Origin: Physcomitrium patens
Lineage: Eukaryota; Streptophyta; Bryopsida; Funariales; Funariaceae
Assembly (NCBI RefSeq): GCF_000002425.4
Contig: NC_037261.1
Span: 6,162,098-6,226,097 of the forward strand
Length of the DNA stretch: 64,000 bases
Direction: 5' to 3'
The notes beneath the pieces were generated by a model. That model saw only the letters and a list, made by a program, of their open reading frames with translations, searched no databases and had not been told where the DNA came from. Below, piece by piece: positions 1 to 8,914 of the stretch. Every line of letters begins with the position of its first letter. Position 1 is the stretch's first letter. A program made the translations under genes and the position numbers.

Positions 1-334
1 ATATTTTTATCTTATTTTAAAAATAAATAGATTATCCCACTTCTATTGTTGTATTTTAAAGGTTGCAGACTATCCAACTTTTAAAAAAATAAAGACTTAT
101 TTCCTAATATTGATCTTTTTTTTAAAGAGAGTAGATTATCCTACTTTGTGGAATTTTTTATTAAAGGGATTCTTGCTTCTACAAGTTCAAGAGAGGAAAG
201 AATTAGTATCTCTCAGAATTTGGATGGAACAAGATAAAATTTTGAAGATGTTTACAACAAGTTAAGCTCTACTTAAGATTACACCCTTTCTAATATGTAG
301 ATGGATTTAGTCAAGTTGGCTTTATATGTGTACT
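1..334 (+). pseudogene. Family B element remnant: leader and start of gag, left flank of A1
   Basis: The first 180 bases resemble the 62830-63030 stretch: alternating 'gagtggattacc' and 'ggttgc(a)gattacc' blocks typical of the A/B leader. From about 220 a decayed gag-like reading follows (LDGTR, then KLSS..LRLHP), matching the FDGTRSKF region of the A1 gag. The stretch therefore looks like the 5' leader and gag start of a plus-strand B-type element whose 5' LTR lies outside the window. It is cut at 334 by A1. On the far side of A1 the sequence resumes in RNase H, so gag, protease and RT are missing between them. Confidence 0.55.
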
Positions 335-352
335 TGTCATGGACATACATTG

Positions 353-506
353 GAAGATTCTTCAAATATTCTTCTAGAATATTCTCTAAAGATTCTCTAA
401 AGATTCTCTAAAGATTCCTTTAGAAGGTTCTAGAAGATTCTTAGAATATTCCCTAAAGATTCTCTTAGAAGGTTCTAGAATATTCTTAGAAGGTTCTAAA
501 ATATTC
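353..506 (+). promoter_or_regulatory. Array of heat-shock elements in A1 U3
   Basis: Heat-shock elements are alternating GAA and TTC pentamers (nGAAnnTTCnnGAAn) bound by heat-shock factor trimers. Visible here are TTC-GAA-TTC at 372-384, four perfectly phased units at 423-440 (GAA, TTC, GAA, TTC, each two bases apart) and four more at 468-485. Each four-unit block is followed by a further GAAnnTTC pair (444-451, 489-496), and an isolated pair lies at 353-360. The array repeats in the 3' LTR (for example 6164-6181). It suggests heat-inducible transcription, which is inference only. Confidence 0.6.
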
Positions 507-607
507 TGATAGATTCTAGGAAGTTGCTCGAGAAGTTTTCTAATTAGTAGAAGTTGTTGGAGAAGCGTCCTAGTTAGCGGAAGTAGCTCGAGAAGCTTCC
601 TATTCAG

Positions 608-653
608 TAATATATATAGGAGTCGAGGCTGAAGGGTTCTTCAGTCTCGACAA
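608..653 (+). promoter_or_regulatory. A1 core promoter: TATA box, hairpin and predicted self-primer
   Basis: TATATATA lies at 611-618. A 13-bp inverted repeat (arms 622-634 and 639-651, 4-base loop, one G-U pair) follows directly. The 11 bases AGTCTCGACAA at 643-653 begin 32 nt after the start of the TATA box, where transcription should start, and are exactly complementary to the bases just after the LTR (781-791). I read them as the 5' end of the RNA and a self-primer of the Tf1/sushi kind. The start site is predicted from spacing, not observed. Confidence 0.6.
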
Positions 654-780
654 CACATCTCTTGGAGTTCTAGCTCACCGTTCTGGTGTTGTTCTTGTAC
701 TCATCTGTTTAATCTAGTTCTGTTACTTCTTCTTGAACTTCTTATTAGATTTCAAGTCTGTATTTTGTGTCCATGACAGT

Positions 781-791
781 TTGTCGAGACT
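781..791 (+). other. Predicted self-primer binding site of A1
   Basis: TTGTCGAGACT lies two bases after the LTR end, where minus-strand DNA synthesis must start to define the LTR boundary. It is a perfect 11-nt complement of 643-653. The A4 copy (36117-36127 against 35977-35987) is also perfect. A2 (9213-9223) has one mismatch, and family B has a different but still complementary pair. Confidence 0.65.
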
Positions 792-801
792 ACATTTTCA
801 C

Positions 802-813
802 TGGTATCAGAGC
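802..813 (+). other. Initiator-Met tRNA-like primer motif, displaced from the LTR
   Basis: TGGTATCAGAGC is the usual plant primer-binding sequence for initiator-Met tRNA, but it sits 23 nt from the LTR end instead of next to it. Other copies keep only ATATCAGAGC (about 9237, 27481, 36140; B2 minus strand 61886-61897). It may be an ancestral or coincidental motif; its distance from the LTR argues against use as the primer site. Confidence 0.4.
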
Positions 814-830
814 TAGTTCCTTCTTGTTAG

Positions 831-1025
831 AGAGTGGATTACCCCTCTTCTTGAAGGTGTGCTAGTGTTTTAGAGGTTGCGGATTACCCTCCTCTAAACT
901 GATATCTCTTCTTTCTCAATATTGGAGCCTTATTCTTCTTGGAGAGAGTGGATTACCCCTCATCTTGGAGTCTTAAGGCGTTTTAGAGGTTGCGGAGTAC
1001 TCTCCTCTGAACCAATATTGTCCTC
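831..1025 (+). repeat. Two-unit tandem repeat in the A1 leader
   Basis: Two imperfect copies start at 831 and 945 (period 114). Each has 'agagtggattacccctc', a spacer, 'ttttagaggttgcgga(t/g)ta' and 'ctcctct(a/g)aacc/tgatat'. The arrangement is kept in A2 (about 9265-9450), A3 (27500-27700), A4 (36165-36360) and, more diverged, in family B leaders (62840-63030 and minus strand about 61810-61880). It is non-coding leader before gag; conservation across families suggests a packaging or translation role, unproven. Confidence 0.55.
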
Positions 1026-1081
1026 TTGTCAAAACTCTTTTTTCTTCTTTCTGAAGGTTAGCCGAAGGTTAAGACGTTAAA

Positions 1082-2083
1082 ATGGCTGAAAGTTTGGAAT
1101 CCAAACTAGACGCCATCATAAATGCTCTTGCCTCGTTGTCACATAGGACAACAGAGATCGAAGGAGTCATGGTAGGACTCCATAACAATGGAGCATCTGG
1201 GATAGCGCCATCTAAAGCATATCAGCCTCAAACTTCTGCGCCAGAAGAAGTAGTTCTACCTCCATTTCAACAAGATCGAGTAGTCCTACAACGAAAGGAG
1301 CCTCGAGTTAGTCTTCCGGATAAGTTTGATGGAACTCGTTCCAAGTTTCGAGGTTTTGTCAACCAAATCAGGTTGATAACAATTTTACAGCCCGAACGTT
1401 ATCCGACGAAGGAAGCGCGTGTTGGGCTTGTTGGAACCTTGCTTACAGCACAAGCTCTGTCTTGGTTTACTCCCTTGTTTGAGAAGCGATCGCCAATCCT
1501 GAGCAACTTTGAAACGTTCCTGGAGGCGTTTGCAGAAGCATTTGGCGAGCATGATAAAGTTCGATGGGCTACAACAAAGATCCGATCACTACGACAAGGA
1601 ACACGCTCTGCATCAGTCTATGCCTCGGATTTCAGACAATTGGCAAGTGACATTAATTGGGGTGAAGAGGCGTTGGTGAGTCAGTTTTATTGGGGCTTGA
1701 AGGATGATGTGAAGGACTTGCTGTTATCTCTTCCTGATCCTCAAACGCTCAACGAAGCTATTAGCCAAGCTGTAAAGTGTGACAACCGCCTATTCTAGCG
1801 TCGCCAAGACCAACGTCCAAGACACCAAATGACTCGTTACGACGTGACTATGTCTGCAAATAGCTTAAACTCACATTCGGAGGCAACAGACATGCAAATC
1901 GACATGGCGCGTGTCCGATCTCTTACTCCAACAGAGAAGAAACGGCGTATGGAGGAAGGGTTATGTTTGTACTGTGGAGAAGAAGGTCACAAGGTTGGAA
2001 ATTGCCCAAAGAAGCAAAATTGGCACCTTGTCAAGACTAGAAGTGCGATGATTCCGAAAAACGACGATGCCCAGCCACAGTAG
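1082..2083 (+). pseudogene. gag: A1 gag, one in-frame nonsense codon
   Basis: Retrotransposon Gag forms the virus-like particle that packages the RNA. From ATG 1082 one frame runs to TAG 2081-2083, about 333 codons, broken by a TAG at 1796-1798. The A3 copy has CAA at that place, so the break fits a C-to-T change. The N-terminal part has a short coiled-coil-like segment and the gypsy gag core (PDKFDGTRSKFRGF, ALSWFTPLFE, FRQLASDINW). A zinc knuckle CX2CX4HX4C (CLYCGEEGHKVGNC) lies at about 1966-2010, followed by basic residues. A2 has a start further upstream (9491), so the true start of A1 is uncertain. pol follows in the -1 frame with a 43-nt overlap. Confidence 0.9.
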
Positions 2084-5000
2084 GAACCGTGCGGCTGGAC
2101 AATCTAATATCACGACAACAATCAGGTTCCTCCTTCTCTGTCCAACCTGCCCGTTGTTTTACAATTCCTTTGTTTTTAGGCCCTCAAAAACAAAAAACTT
2201 TAGCTTTATTGGATTCGGGGGCATCTACTTGTTTTTTAGATGAAGAGTTTGCTAAACGCCACAAGATCCGTTTAGTACAGAAGTCCAAACCTGTTCACGT
2301 AGAGGTGAAAGATGGACGACCCTTATTGTCAGGCAACGTTACCCACGAATCAGAACCTATAGAAGTGGTGTTTAAGGACCATAGTAGTCACGTTATTTTT
2401 AATATTATTAGAACTCCATCAAGCCCTGTTATCCTTGGTCTTTCTTGGTTAGAAGATCATAATCCGTCCATTGATTGGAGGCTACGAAGGATAACATTTC
2501 CTGAAAAAAATAATAATAATAAACTTGTTGGTAGAACCTACATGAAGAAATCCATGTTTATTGGAGCGAGAGCGTTCCTAAGATCGTCCAAGGAAGGCGC
2601 ACCATTTGTCATTTATGCAGCTCCAACTAGCGGCGAGAATATCTCAACATCGAATATACTAGAGCAATATAGGGATTTTGAAGACGTGTTTCAGAAGAAG
2701 AACGCCGATATACTGCCGGAACATCGACCATATGATTGTGCCATAGACTTAGAGGAAGGAGCGCAACCACCTTTTGGTCCAATATACAACCTATCGCAGA
2801 CGGAGTTGGCAGAATTGCGAAAGTACATCGATGAGAATCTAGCCAAGAATTTTATTCGACATTCAAAGTCGCCAGCTGGAGCACCAATCCTATTCGTGAA
2901 GAAAAAGGATGGCTCACTACGGATGTGCGTGGACTACCGAGGACTCAACAAGGTGACCAAGAAAAATCGCTATCCCTTACCTTTGATCTCTGGCCTCTTT
3001 GATCAACTTGGACGTGTAAGGATTTTTACAAAGATTGATTTAAGAGGAGCCTACAACCTTGTGCGAATCAAAGAAGGAGATGAATGGAAGACAGCCTTTC
3101 GTACAAGGTATGGCCATTTTGAGTACAATGTCATGCCTTTTGGTCTTACCAATGCTCCGGCGGTCTTTCAGCATATGATGAATGACATCTTTCGGGAGTA
3201 CCTTGATGACTTTGTTGTCATCTATCTGGATGATATTTTGATATTTTCCAAGAATGAAGAAGAATATGAGAAGCACGTTTGTTTGGTTCTTGAAAAACTA
3301 CGCGAACGAGGACTCTACGCCAAGTTGGAGAAGTGTCAATTTCACCAGAATGAGATGGAATTTTTGGGCTTCATTGCGACTACAGAGGGCTTGAAGATGG
3401 ATCCAAAAAAGGTAGAAGCAATTATATCTTGGGAAGTTTTGAAGACGGTTAGAGATGTTCAGTGTTTTCTTGGATTTGCTAACTTCTATCGGATCTTCAT
3501 CAAGAATTATTCTCAAGTTGCTGCACCACTCACGCGTCTAACAAGCAAAGACAAGCTCGAATGAGGATCACAAGCAGCAAAAGCATTTCAAGATCTCAAG
3601 ACGGCATTCACTACGGCTCCAATCTTGGTACACCCTGACTTTGCAAAGGCTTTTTATTTAGAGACCGATGCTTCAGATTTTGCTTTGGGAGCTGTGCTTT
3701 CACAGATGGGCATAGACAAGAAGCTTCACCCAGTTGCGTTCTATTCACGGAAGTTCTCTGCTGCTGAGATCAACTACGAGATCCACGACAAAGAGCTGCT
3801 TGCTATAGTGGATGCCTTCCAAGAGTGGCATCACTTCCTTGAAGGAGCTGCACATCCAGTGACTGTTTATACGGACCACAAGAATTTGGAGTACTTCATG
3901 ACAGCTCGAATTTTGAATCGTCGTCAAGCTCGATGGAATATGTCTCTATCACGATTTGACTTTATTATCACCTACCGCCCTGGAAAACAGCAAGGATTAT
4001 CTGACGCATTATCGAAGAGATCGTATCTTGCGCCAAAGGCTGGAGAAGCAGCGTTTGATCAACAATGTACAACATTGTTGAAATCAGAAAAATTCAGGAT
4101 TTTTGCTACTGTTGCAACTATCGATGACGGCTTCCTCAGCGAGGTACGTACTGCGACCATTGAGGATTCTATAGCTCTTGACATCAAACAACGTGTTGAT
4201 AATGACAAGTTTAAGGTGGAAGGAGATCTTCTGTATTTTGAGGAGCGGTTGTATATCCCGAAAGGACCAACTCGACTCCGAGTACTTCAATCTCGCCACG
4301 ACTTTCCAGCTGCGGGACATTTTGGATTCAACAAGACTTTGGAGCTCATTTCACGAGATTTTTGGTGGCCCCAAATGTGGAAGGATGTGAAGGAATTTGT
4401 CCTTTCTTGTGATGTTTGTTCAAGATCCAAGATCCCTCGACATCATCCGTATGGACTTCTCCAGCCATTGCCTATTCCGCACCGACCATGGTCTTCAGTT
4501 TCTATGGACTTCATTACGGACCTACCGCCATCGAATTCATTTGACAGCATCTTTGTTGTGGTGGATCGATTTACAAAGATGGCGCATTTCATGCCTTGCA
4601 AGAAAACATCGTCAAGTGAAGACACCACAAGACTCTTTCTTGATAACATATATCGTTATCATGGCCTACCAGATGATATTGTGTCGGATCGAGGTACTCA
4701 GTTTGTATCCAAGTTTTGGAGGTCCCTCTTTGAGATATTGAAGGTGGATATTAAACTCTCTTCGGCTTTTCATCCTCAAACTGACGGTCAAACGGAGCAG
4801 GTGAATCAAGTTTTGGAACAATATTTACGATGCAGCATCAACTATCAACAAGATGATTGGACTGCATATCTACCGCTTGCTGAGTTCGCATACAACAACA
4901 CTCTTCATGCGTCAACTCAACAAACACCATTCTTCTCCAACTACGGATACCACCCCAAGCTCGATTTATTGAGTTCTTCAGTAAATAACAACCCAGCAGC

Positions 5001-5562
5001 TGAAGGATTTGTGAAGCAACTATCGGAGCTTCAAGCGACGTTGAAGCTTCAATTGCAATCTGCCCAAGAGAGTTACAAGGCATCTGCAGATAAATATCGA
5101 AATGAGGCGCCTACTTTTAAAGTTGGAAGTAAAGTATGGTTTCTTCGACGGAATATCAAGACCAAGTGGCCATGTGACAAATTGGACTATCGGAGATTAG
5201 GGCCATTTGTTATCGAGAAGCAGATCAATCCGGTGGCATATCGTCTGGAGTTACCAGCTACTATGAAGGTACATCCAGTCTTTCACGTGTCTTTGTTGGA
5301 ACCTTATCGAGAGTCAGCTTTTCCCCAAAGAGTACAAAGTCCGCCACCAAGTATCGAAATTGAAAACCATGAGGAATACGAGGTGGAAAAGGTACTAGAT
5401 TCACGGCGTAATAGGAGAAAATTGGAGTATTTAGTGCATTGGAGTGGATACGACATCAATGAACGAACGTGGAAGCGTGTCGAAAAACTTGCCAATGCAC
5501 CAAAAAAGGTACAAGAATTTCATCAACGATATCCTCATAAACCTAAGCCGATTCAACGATAG
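2041..5562 (+). pseudogene. pol: A1 pol: protease, RT, RNase H, integrase, chromodomain; one nonsense codon
   Basis: Pol copies the RNA to DNA and inserts it. Frame 1 is open from 2041 and runs to the stop at 5562, broken only by TGA 3562-3564; A2 has TGG there, a G-to-A change. Protease: DSGAS at about 2212. RT: FVKKKDGSLRMCVDYR, then YLDD at 3223-3234. RNase H: ETDASDFALG, DKELLAIVDAF, YTDHKNLEYF (about 3660-3900). Integrase: HHCC zinc finger about 4298-4425, then D 4507, D 4687, E 4795, giving D-x59-D-x35-E. A canonical chromodomain (EYEVEKVLDSR, LEYLVHWSGYD) fills about 5370-5540 and should direct insertion to modified chromatin. It overlaps gag by 43 nt in the -1 frame, so frameshift expression is likely. 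Confidence 0.93.
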
Positions 5563-5688
5563 CTTCTTGCTGAAGCTTGCTCATCAAGTAGCATAAAAAG
5601 GGGGGAAGGCACCTCCAAAACCCATAGTTCGATAGTGTAGAACTTTGTTAGCAACTATATTTTGCTCTCATCATTTTAGCCTTTGGAC

Positions 5689-6036
5689 ATGGATAGTCAA
5701 GATACTACACTTGTTATGTCATCTCAAGCGACTAGCTCACGAAGGCGACCGCGAGATGAAGAACCGCCTGCACCACGACGACGTCGGAGGATATCGAGCA
5801 ATAGATCGCTAGTAATTGTATTTGAGGTCGAGCCTGCCTACGACGGTTAGCCAGAAGGTGTGTTTGGAGGACAGTTTCACAATGAAGACACAGAAGTCCA
5901 CCCTTGGTCAGAGGTTGAAGGTGTTGATCACTATTGTTGGCTCCAAGGGCCGATGAATCAATTGCCTCGCGAACAAAAATTGGAATTCATAGCGGATGTG
6001 ATGCGACAGATTTTCATTTTCTTGCGTTGGTATTGA
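5689..6036 (+). pseudogene. A1 third ORF (post-integrase), conserved, unknown function
   Basis: From ATG 5689 one frame runs about 115 codons to TGA 6034-6036, broken by TAG 5848-5850 where A2 has CAA. The N-terminal half is Ser/Thr rich, then strongly Arg rich (RRRPRDEE, RRRRRI), then conserved (VIVFEVEPAYDG; HYCWLQGPMNQLPREQ; LEFIADVMRQIFIFL). The same protein can be read in A2 (22654-22997) and, much diverged, in B2 on the minus strand (32420-32001), so it is a real coding region and not chance. No signal peptide or membrane segment is evident; a nucleic-acid-binding or nuclear role is only suggested by the basic patch. I do not recognise the family. Confidence 0.6.
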
Positions 6037-6072
6037 CTGATAACAACATTGCTTCTCGGAGACCTCGAAGTT

Positions 6073-6086
6073 AGAAGAGGAGGTGA
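6073..6086 (+). other. A1 polypurine tract
   Basis: AGAAGAGGAGGTGA abuts the 3' LTR and is the expected primer for plus-strand DNA synthesis. The A2 equivalent is AAATGAGGGGATGA (23040-23053). Confidence 0.85.
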
Positions 6087-6498
6087 TGTCATGGACATAC
6101 ATTGGAAGATTCTTCGAATATTCTTCTAGAATATTCTCTAAAGATTCTCTAAAGATTCCTTTAGAAGGTTCTAGAAGATTCTTAGAATATTCCCTAAAGA
6201 TTCTCTTAGAAGGTTCTAGAATATTCTTATAGATTCTAGGAAGTTGCTCGAGAAGTTTTCTAATTAGTAGAAGTTGTTGGAGAAGCGTCCTAGTTAGCGG
6301 AAGTAGCTCGAGAAGCTTCCTATTCAGTAATATATATAAGAGTCGAGGCTGAAGGGTTCTTCAGTCTCGACAACACATCTCTTGGAGTTCTAGCTCACCG
6401 TTCTGGTGTTGTTCTTGTACTCATCTGTTTAATCTAGTTCTGCCACTTCTTCTTGAACTTCTTGTTAGATTTCAAGTCTGTATTTTGTGTCCGTGACA
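6087..6498 (+). repeat. A1 3' LTR
   Basis: Same TG...CA ends as the 5' LTR, with the heat-shock-element array (6112-6230), TATA box, hairpin and primer sequence (6363-6373) all retained. It is 412 bp against 444 bp for the 5' LTR because repeat units are missing. Confidence 0.95.
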
Positions 6499-8350
6499 CT
6501 TTGAAGAAGGAATTTACTTCTTTACCAACTTTGTATTGTGTTGACTTTTTTAAGGCATCTTTTATGAAAACAAATACATCAAACTTTGCCTTGGGTGTGG
6601 TATTATCACAAATAGGAATAAATGACAAATTCCACCTAATAGCTTTTTATTCTTAGAAATTTTTAGCAACTAAGATTAACTATGAGATCCATAACTAAAA
6701 CTTTCTAGCAATTGTGGATTCATTTCAAGAATGACATCATTATCTAGAAGGTACTTTAAGTCTAATAACAATGTATACAGATAACAAGAACCTCAACTAT
6801 TTCATATTGGCACGTGTTTTGAATCATTGCTAAGCTTATTGGAGCATGTCATTATCAAGATTGATTTCAAGATCATATATCGACCTAAAAAATAATAAGA
6901 TTTATAGATGCTTTTTCTAGACACTCTTATCTTGTACCAAAAGAAGGAGACATATCTTTTGATTAACAAAGAACAATCCTCTTAAAGTCAAAGTATTTTT
7001 CTTCTTGAATAATAAAATCAATATTGACTATTGATTGGACATTTGTCAAAAGAAATTCAATCAAGTATGTTCTTTAATCCTCTTGTTCATGATATCAAGA
7101 ATCTTTATTTTAAGTCTCATGATGTTTTAAAGTTTGAGTTCAAAAACAATATTTTTATTTCAAAAGATGCTTATATGTTCTAAAAAGAGAGCCACATTTA
7201 CGTGTTCTTTATGCATGTCATGACTTTCTAGCATCATGATATTTTGAATATAATAAGACATTAGAACTTATATGTAGAGATTTTTGGTGGCCGCAAATGT
7301 GGAAGGTAGTAACAAACTTTGTCCATTCATATAACATTTGTTCAAGATAAAAAACTTTTCATCATTTACTATATGGACTTCTCCAACCATTGCCTATATT
7401 CAAACAACCATGGTCTTACATTTCTATGTATTTTATTATAAATCTTCTAAATTCAAGTTTATATGATTCTATATTCATAATTATAGATTGTTTCATCAAA
7501 ATGGCACATTTTATAGTATGTAAAAAATTTATTTTAGATAAAGAAATAATTAAGCTTTTAATTAATAATATTTATCGCTATCATGGATTATCAAAGGATA
7601 TTATATCAGATAAAGGGATTTAATTTGTATCAAGATTTTAGAAATCCTATTCAAGATTCTAAAGGTAGATATAAAGCTCTCTTAAACTTTTTATCCTCAA
7701 ATTGATGGGCAAACAAAATGGAAGAATCAAGTTCTGGAGTAATATTTAAAGTATACAATCAACTATCATCAAGATAATTGAACAATTCTTTTGCCATTGA
7801 TAGAGTTTGTATATAATAATTTAATATATTCTTCTATTCAATATAAACTTTTTTTTTTAATTATGGTTATCATCCATGACTTGATACTTTTGACTTTTTA
7901 AAAGTTGATAATTGTATGGTGGAAGCTTTAGCAAATCATTTGTCAGAGCTATATGCAACAATAAAGATACAATTAAAAGAAGTTGAAGAATGACAAAAGA
8001 TTAATGTGGATGCCTATCACAAAGAGCAACCTCAATTCAACGTAGGTAACAAGGTATGATTACTTCATTACAACATCAAGACTATTCATCTTTGTGATAA
8101 GTTGGACTATTGTAGGCTAGGATCTTGGAAAGAAGATAAATGCTACTTTCTCTTATAAAAGTAGATAATAATAAAGAGTTTGAGGTGGAAGAAGTCTTAG
8201 ATTTAAGGTGGTATTAAAATAAGTTGGAATATCTTGTTCATTAGCATAGATATAATATTAGAGAATGCACATCAGAGTCAACAAAGAATCTTATAAATGC
8301 AACAAAGAAGGTTAAGGCTTTTTATTGATACCATCCATAAAATCCAAGAT
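6499..8350 (+). pseudogene. pol: B1 pol remnant: RNase H, integrase, chromodomain
   Basis: Heavily decayed pol continuing on the right of A1. RNase H is readable at 6510-6660 (NTSNFALGVVLSQIG), integrase at 7255-7870 (FWWPQMWK; a YRYHGL motif near 7575; SDKGI before a stop at 7621), and an integrase C-terminus and chromodomain at about 7990-8340 (FEVEEVLDLR; NLINATKKVKAF). There are many stops and indels. It closely parallels A1, but the LTR that follows is of family B. The third ORF is absent here: only about 70 bases separate the chromodomain from the polypurine tract. Confidence 0.8.
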
Positions 8351-8420
8351 GAAGAATTGTAAAGATTCATGAAAGATGATGATTGCTCCTTGTGAAATTT
8401 GTACCTAGAAGGGGGGATAA

Positions 8421-8914
8421 TATCACGGACATAAAAATTTATCCCAATAGTTACTTATATGATTAGATAAAAATAGATAAATATAGTTTAATGTCATAAA
8501 GTCTTCTAGAGTAGCTTTGTAGAAGCTTTAAAAATGCGATTTTGACTTTAGATGTGTTTGTAGGTTAGAAACGTGGCCAACAAGTTAACTACATGTTGAT
8601 AGCTTATGAAACAAGTTAACTCTACATAATAGCTTGTGAAATAAGTTAACTATGTGGCACATATATAGATAATTTGCCTTGCAAGTTAAGACATGTGGCT
8701 AGTAAATTCAACATATTTTGGAGATCTTACAAGATATCACCATGTAGCTCTTAGTTAAGAGTATATATAGAGGCAAGAGTGAAGCCTTTTTCACTCTTGT
8801 CAACACTGTCGTAATACGTGAAGACTTGCTTGAAAATGCTTCGAATATTTGACTATAGAAAGAAGAATAGAAATTGCAATAACAAAATCCTAATTTTAAT
8901 AGAATACTAATAAT
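8421..8914 (+). repeat. B1 3' LTR, truncated by A2
   Basis: A polypurine tract (AGAAGGGGGGATAA, 8407-8420) is followed by TATCACGGACAT, a one-base variant of the family B LTR start TGTCACGGACAT seen inverted at 31952. A TATA box (8762-8768) and a hairpin of 13 pairs (8772-8784 with 8789-8801, two G-U pairs) are present. The LTR is cut off at 8914 by insertion of A2. Confidence 0.8.

Larger units (their letters stand above)
335..778 (+). repeat. A1 5' LTR
   Basis: Starts TGTCATGGAC and ends CCATGACA, the canonical TG...CA; the end is fixed by comparison with the 3' LTR, after which similarity stops. U3 (335 to about 642) holds phased GAA/TTC repeats and a TATA box at 611-618. The predicted transcript start is 643, so R-U5 would be about 643-778. 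It is 32 bp longer than the 3' LTR because of extra repeat units in the GAA/TTC region. Confidence 0.95.
335..6498 (+). mobile_element. A1: nearly complete chromodomain Ty3/gypsy retrotransposon
   Basis: A 6164-bp element with two LTRs (335-778 and 6087-6498), gag, pol in gypsy order (protease, RT, RNase H, integrase, chromodomain), a small third ORF and a polypurine tract next to the 3' LTR. The LTRs differ by only a handful of substitutions plus about 32 bp of indels in the repeat-rich U3, so the insertion is fairly young. Three in-frame nonsense codons (1796, 3562, 5848) interrupt otherwise open frames. The flanks are odd: no 5-bp target-site duplication is visible (gtact before, ctttg after), and the flanking B sequence is discontinuous. 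Confidence 0.95.

Noticed and set aside
353-506. CRISPR-like array from regularly repeated 'aaagattctct' units
   Set aside because: The repeats are directly tandem with no unique spacers and sit inside an LTR.
802-813. Functional tRNA-Met primer site of A1
   Set aside because: It is 23 nt beyond the LTR end, whereas the primer site must lie next to it; other copies do not preserve the first bases. The 781-791 self-primer site fits better.
3040-3516. Minus-strand ORFs opposite A1 RT (78 and 72 codons)
   Set aside because: Antisense shadows of the RT reading frame without motifs of their own.
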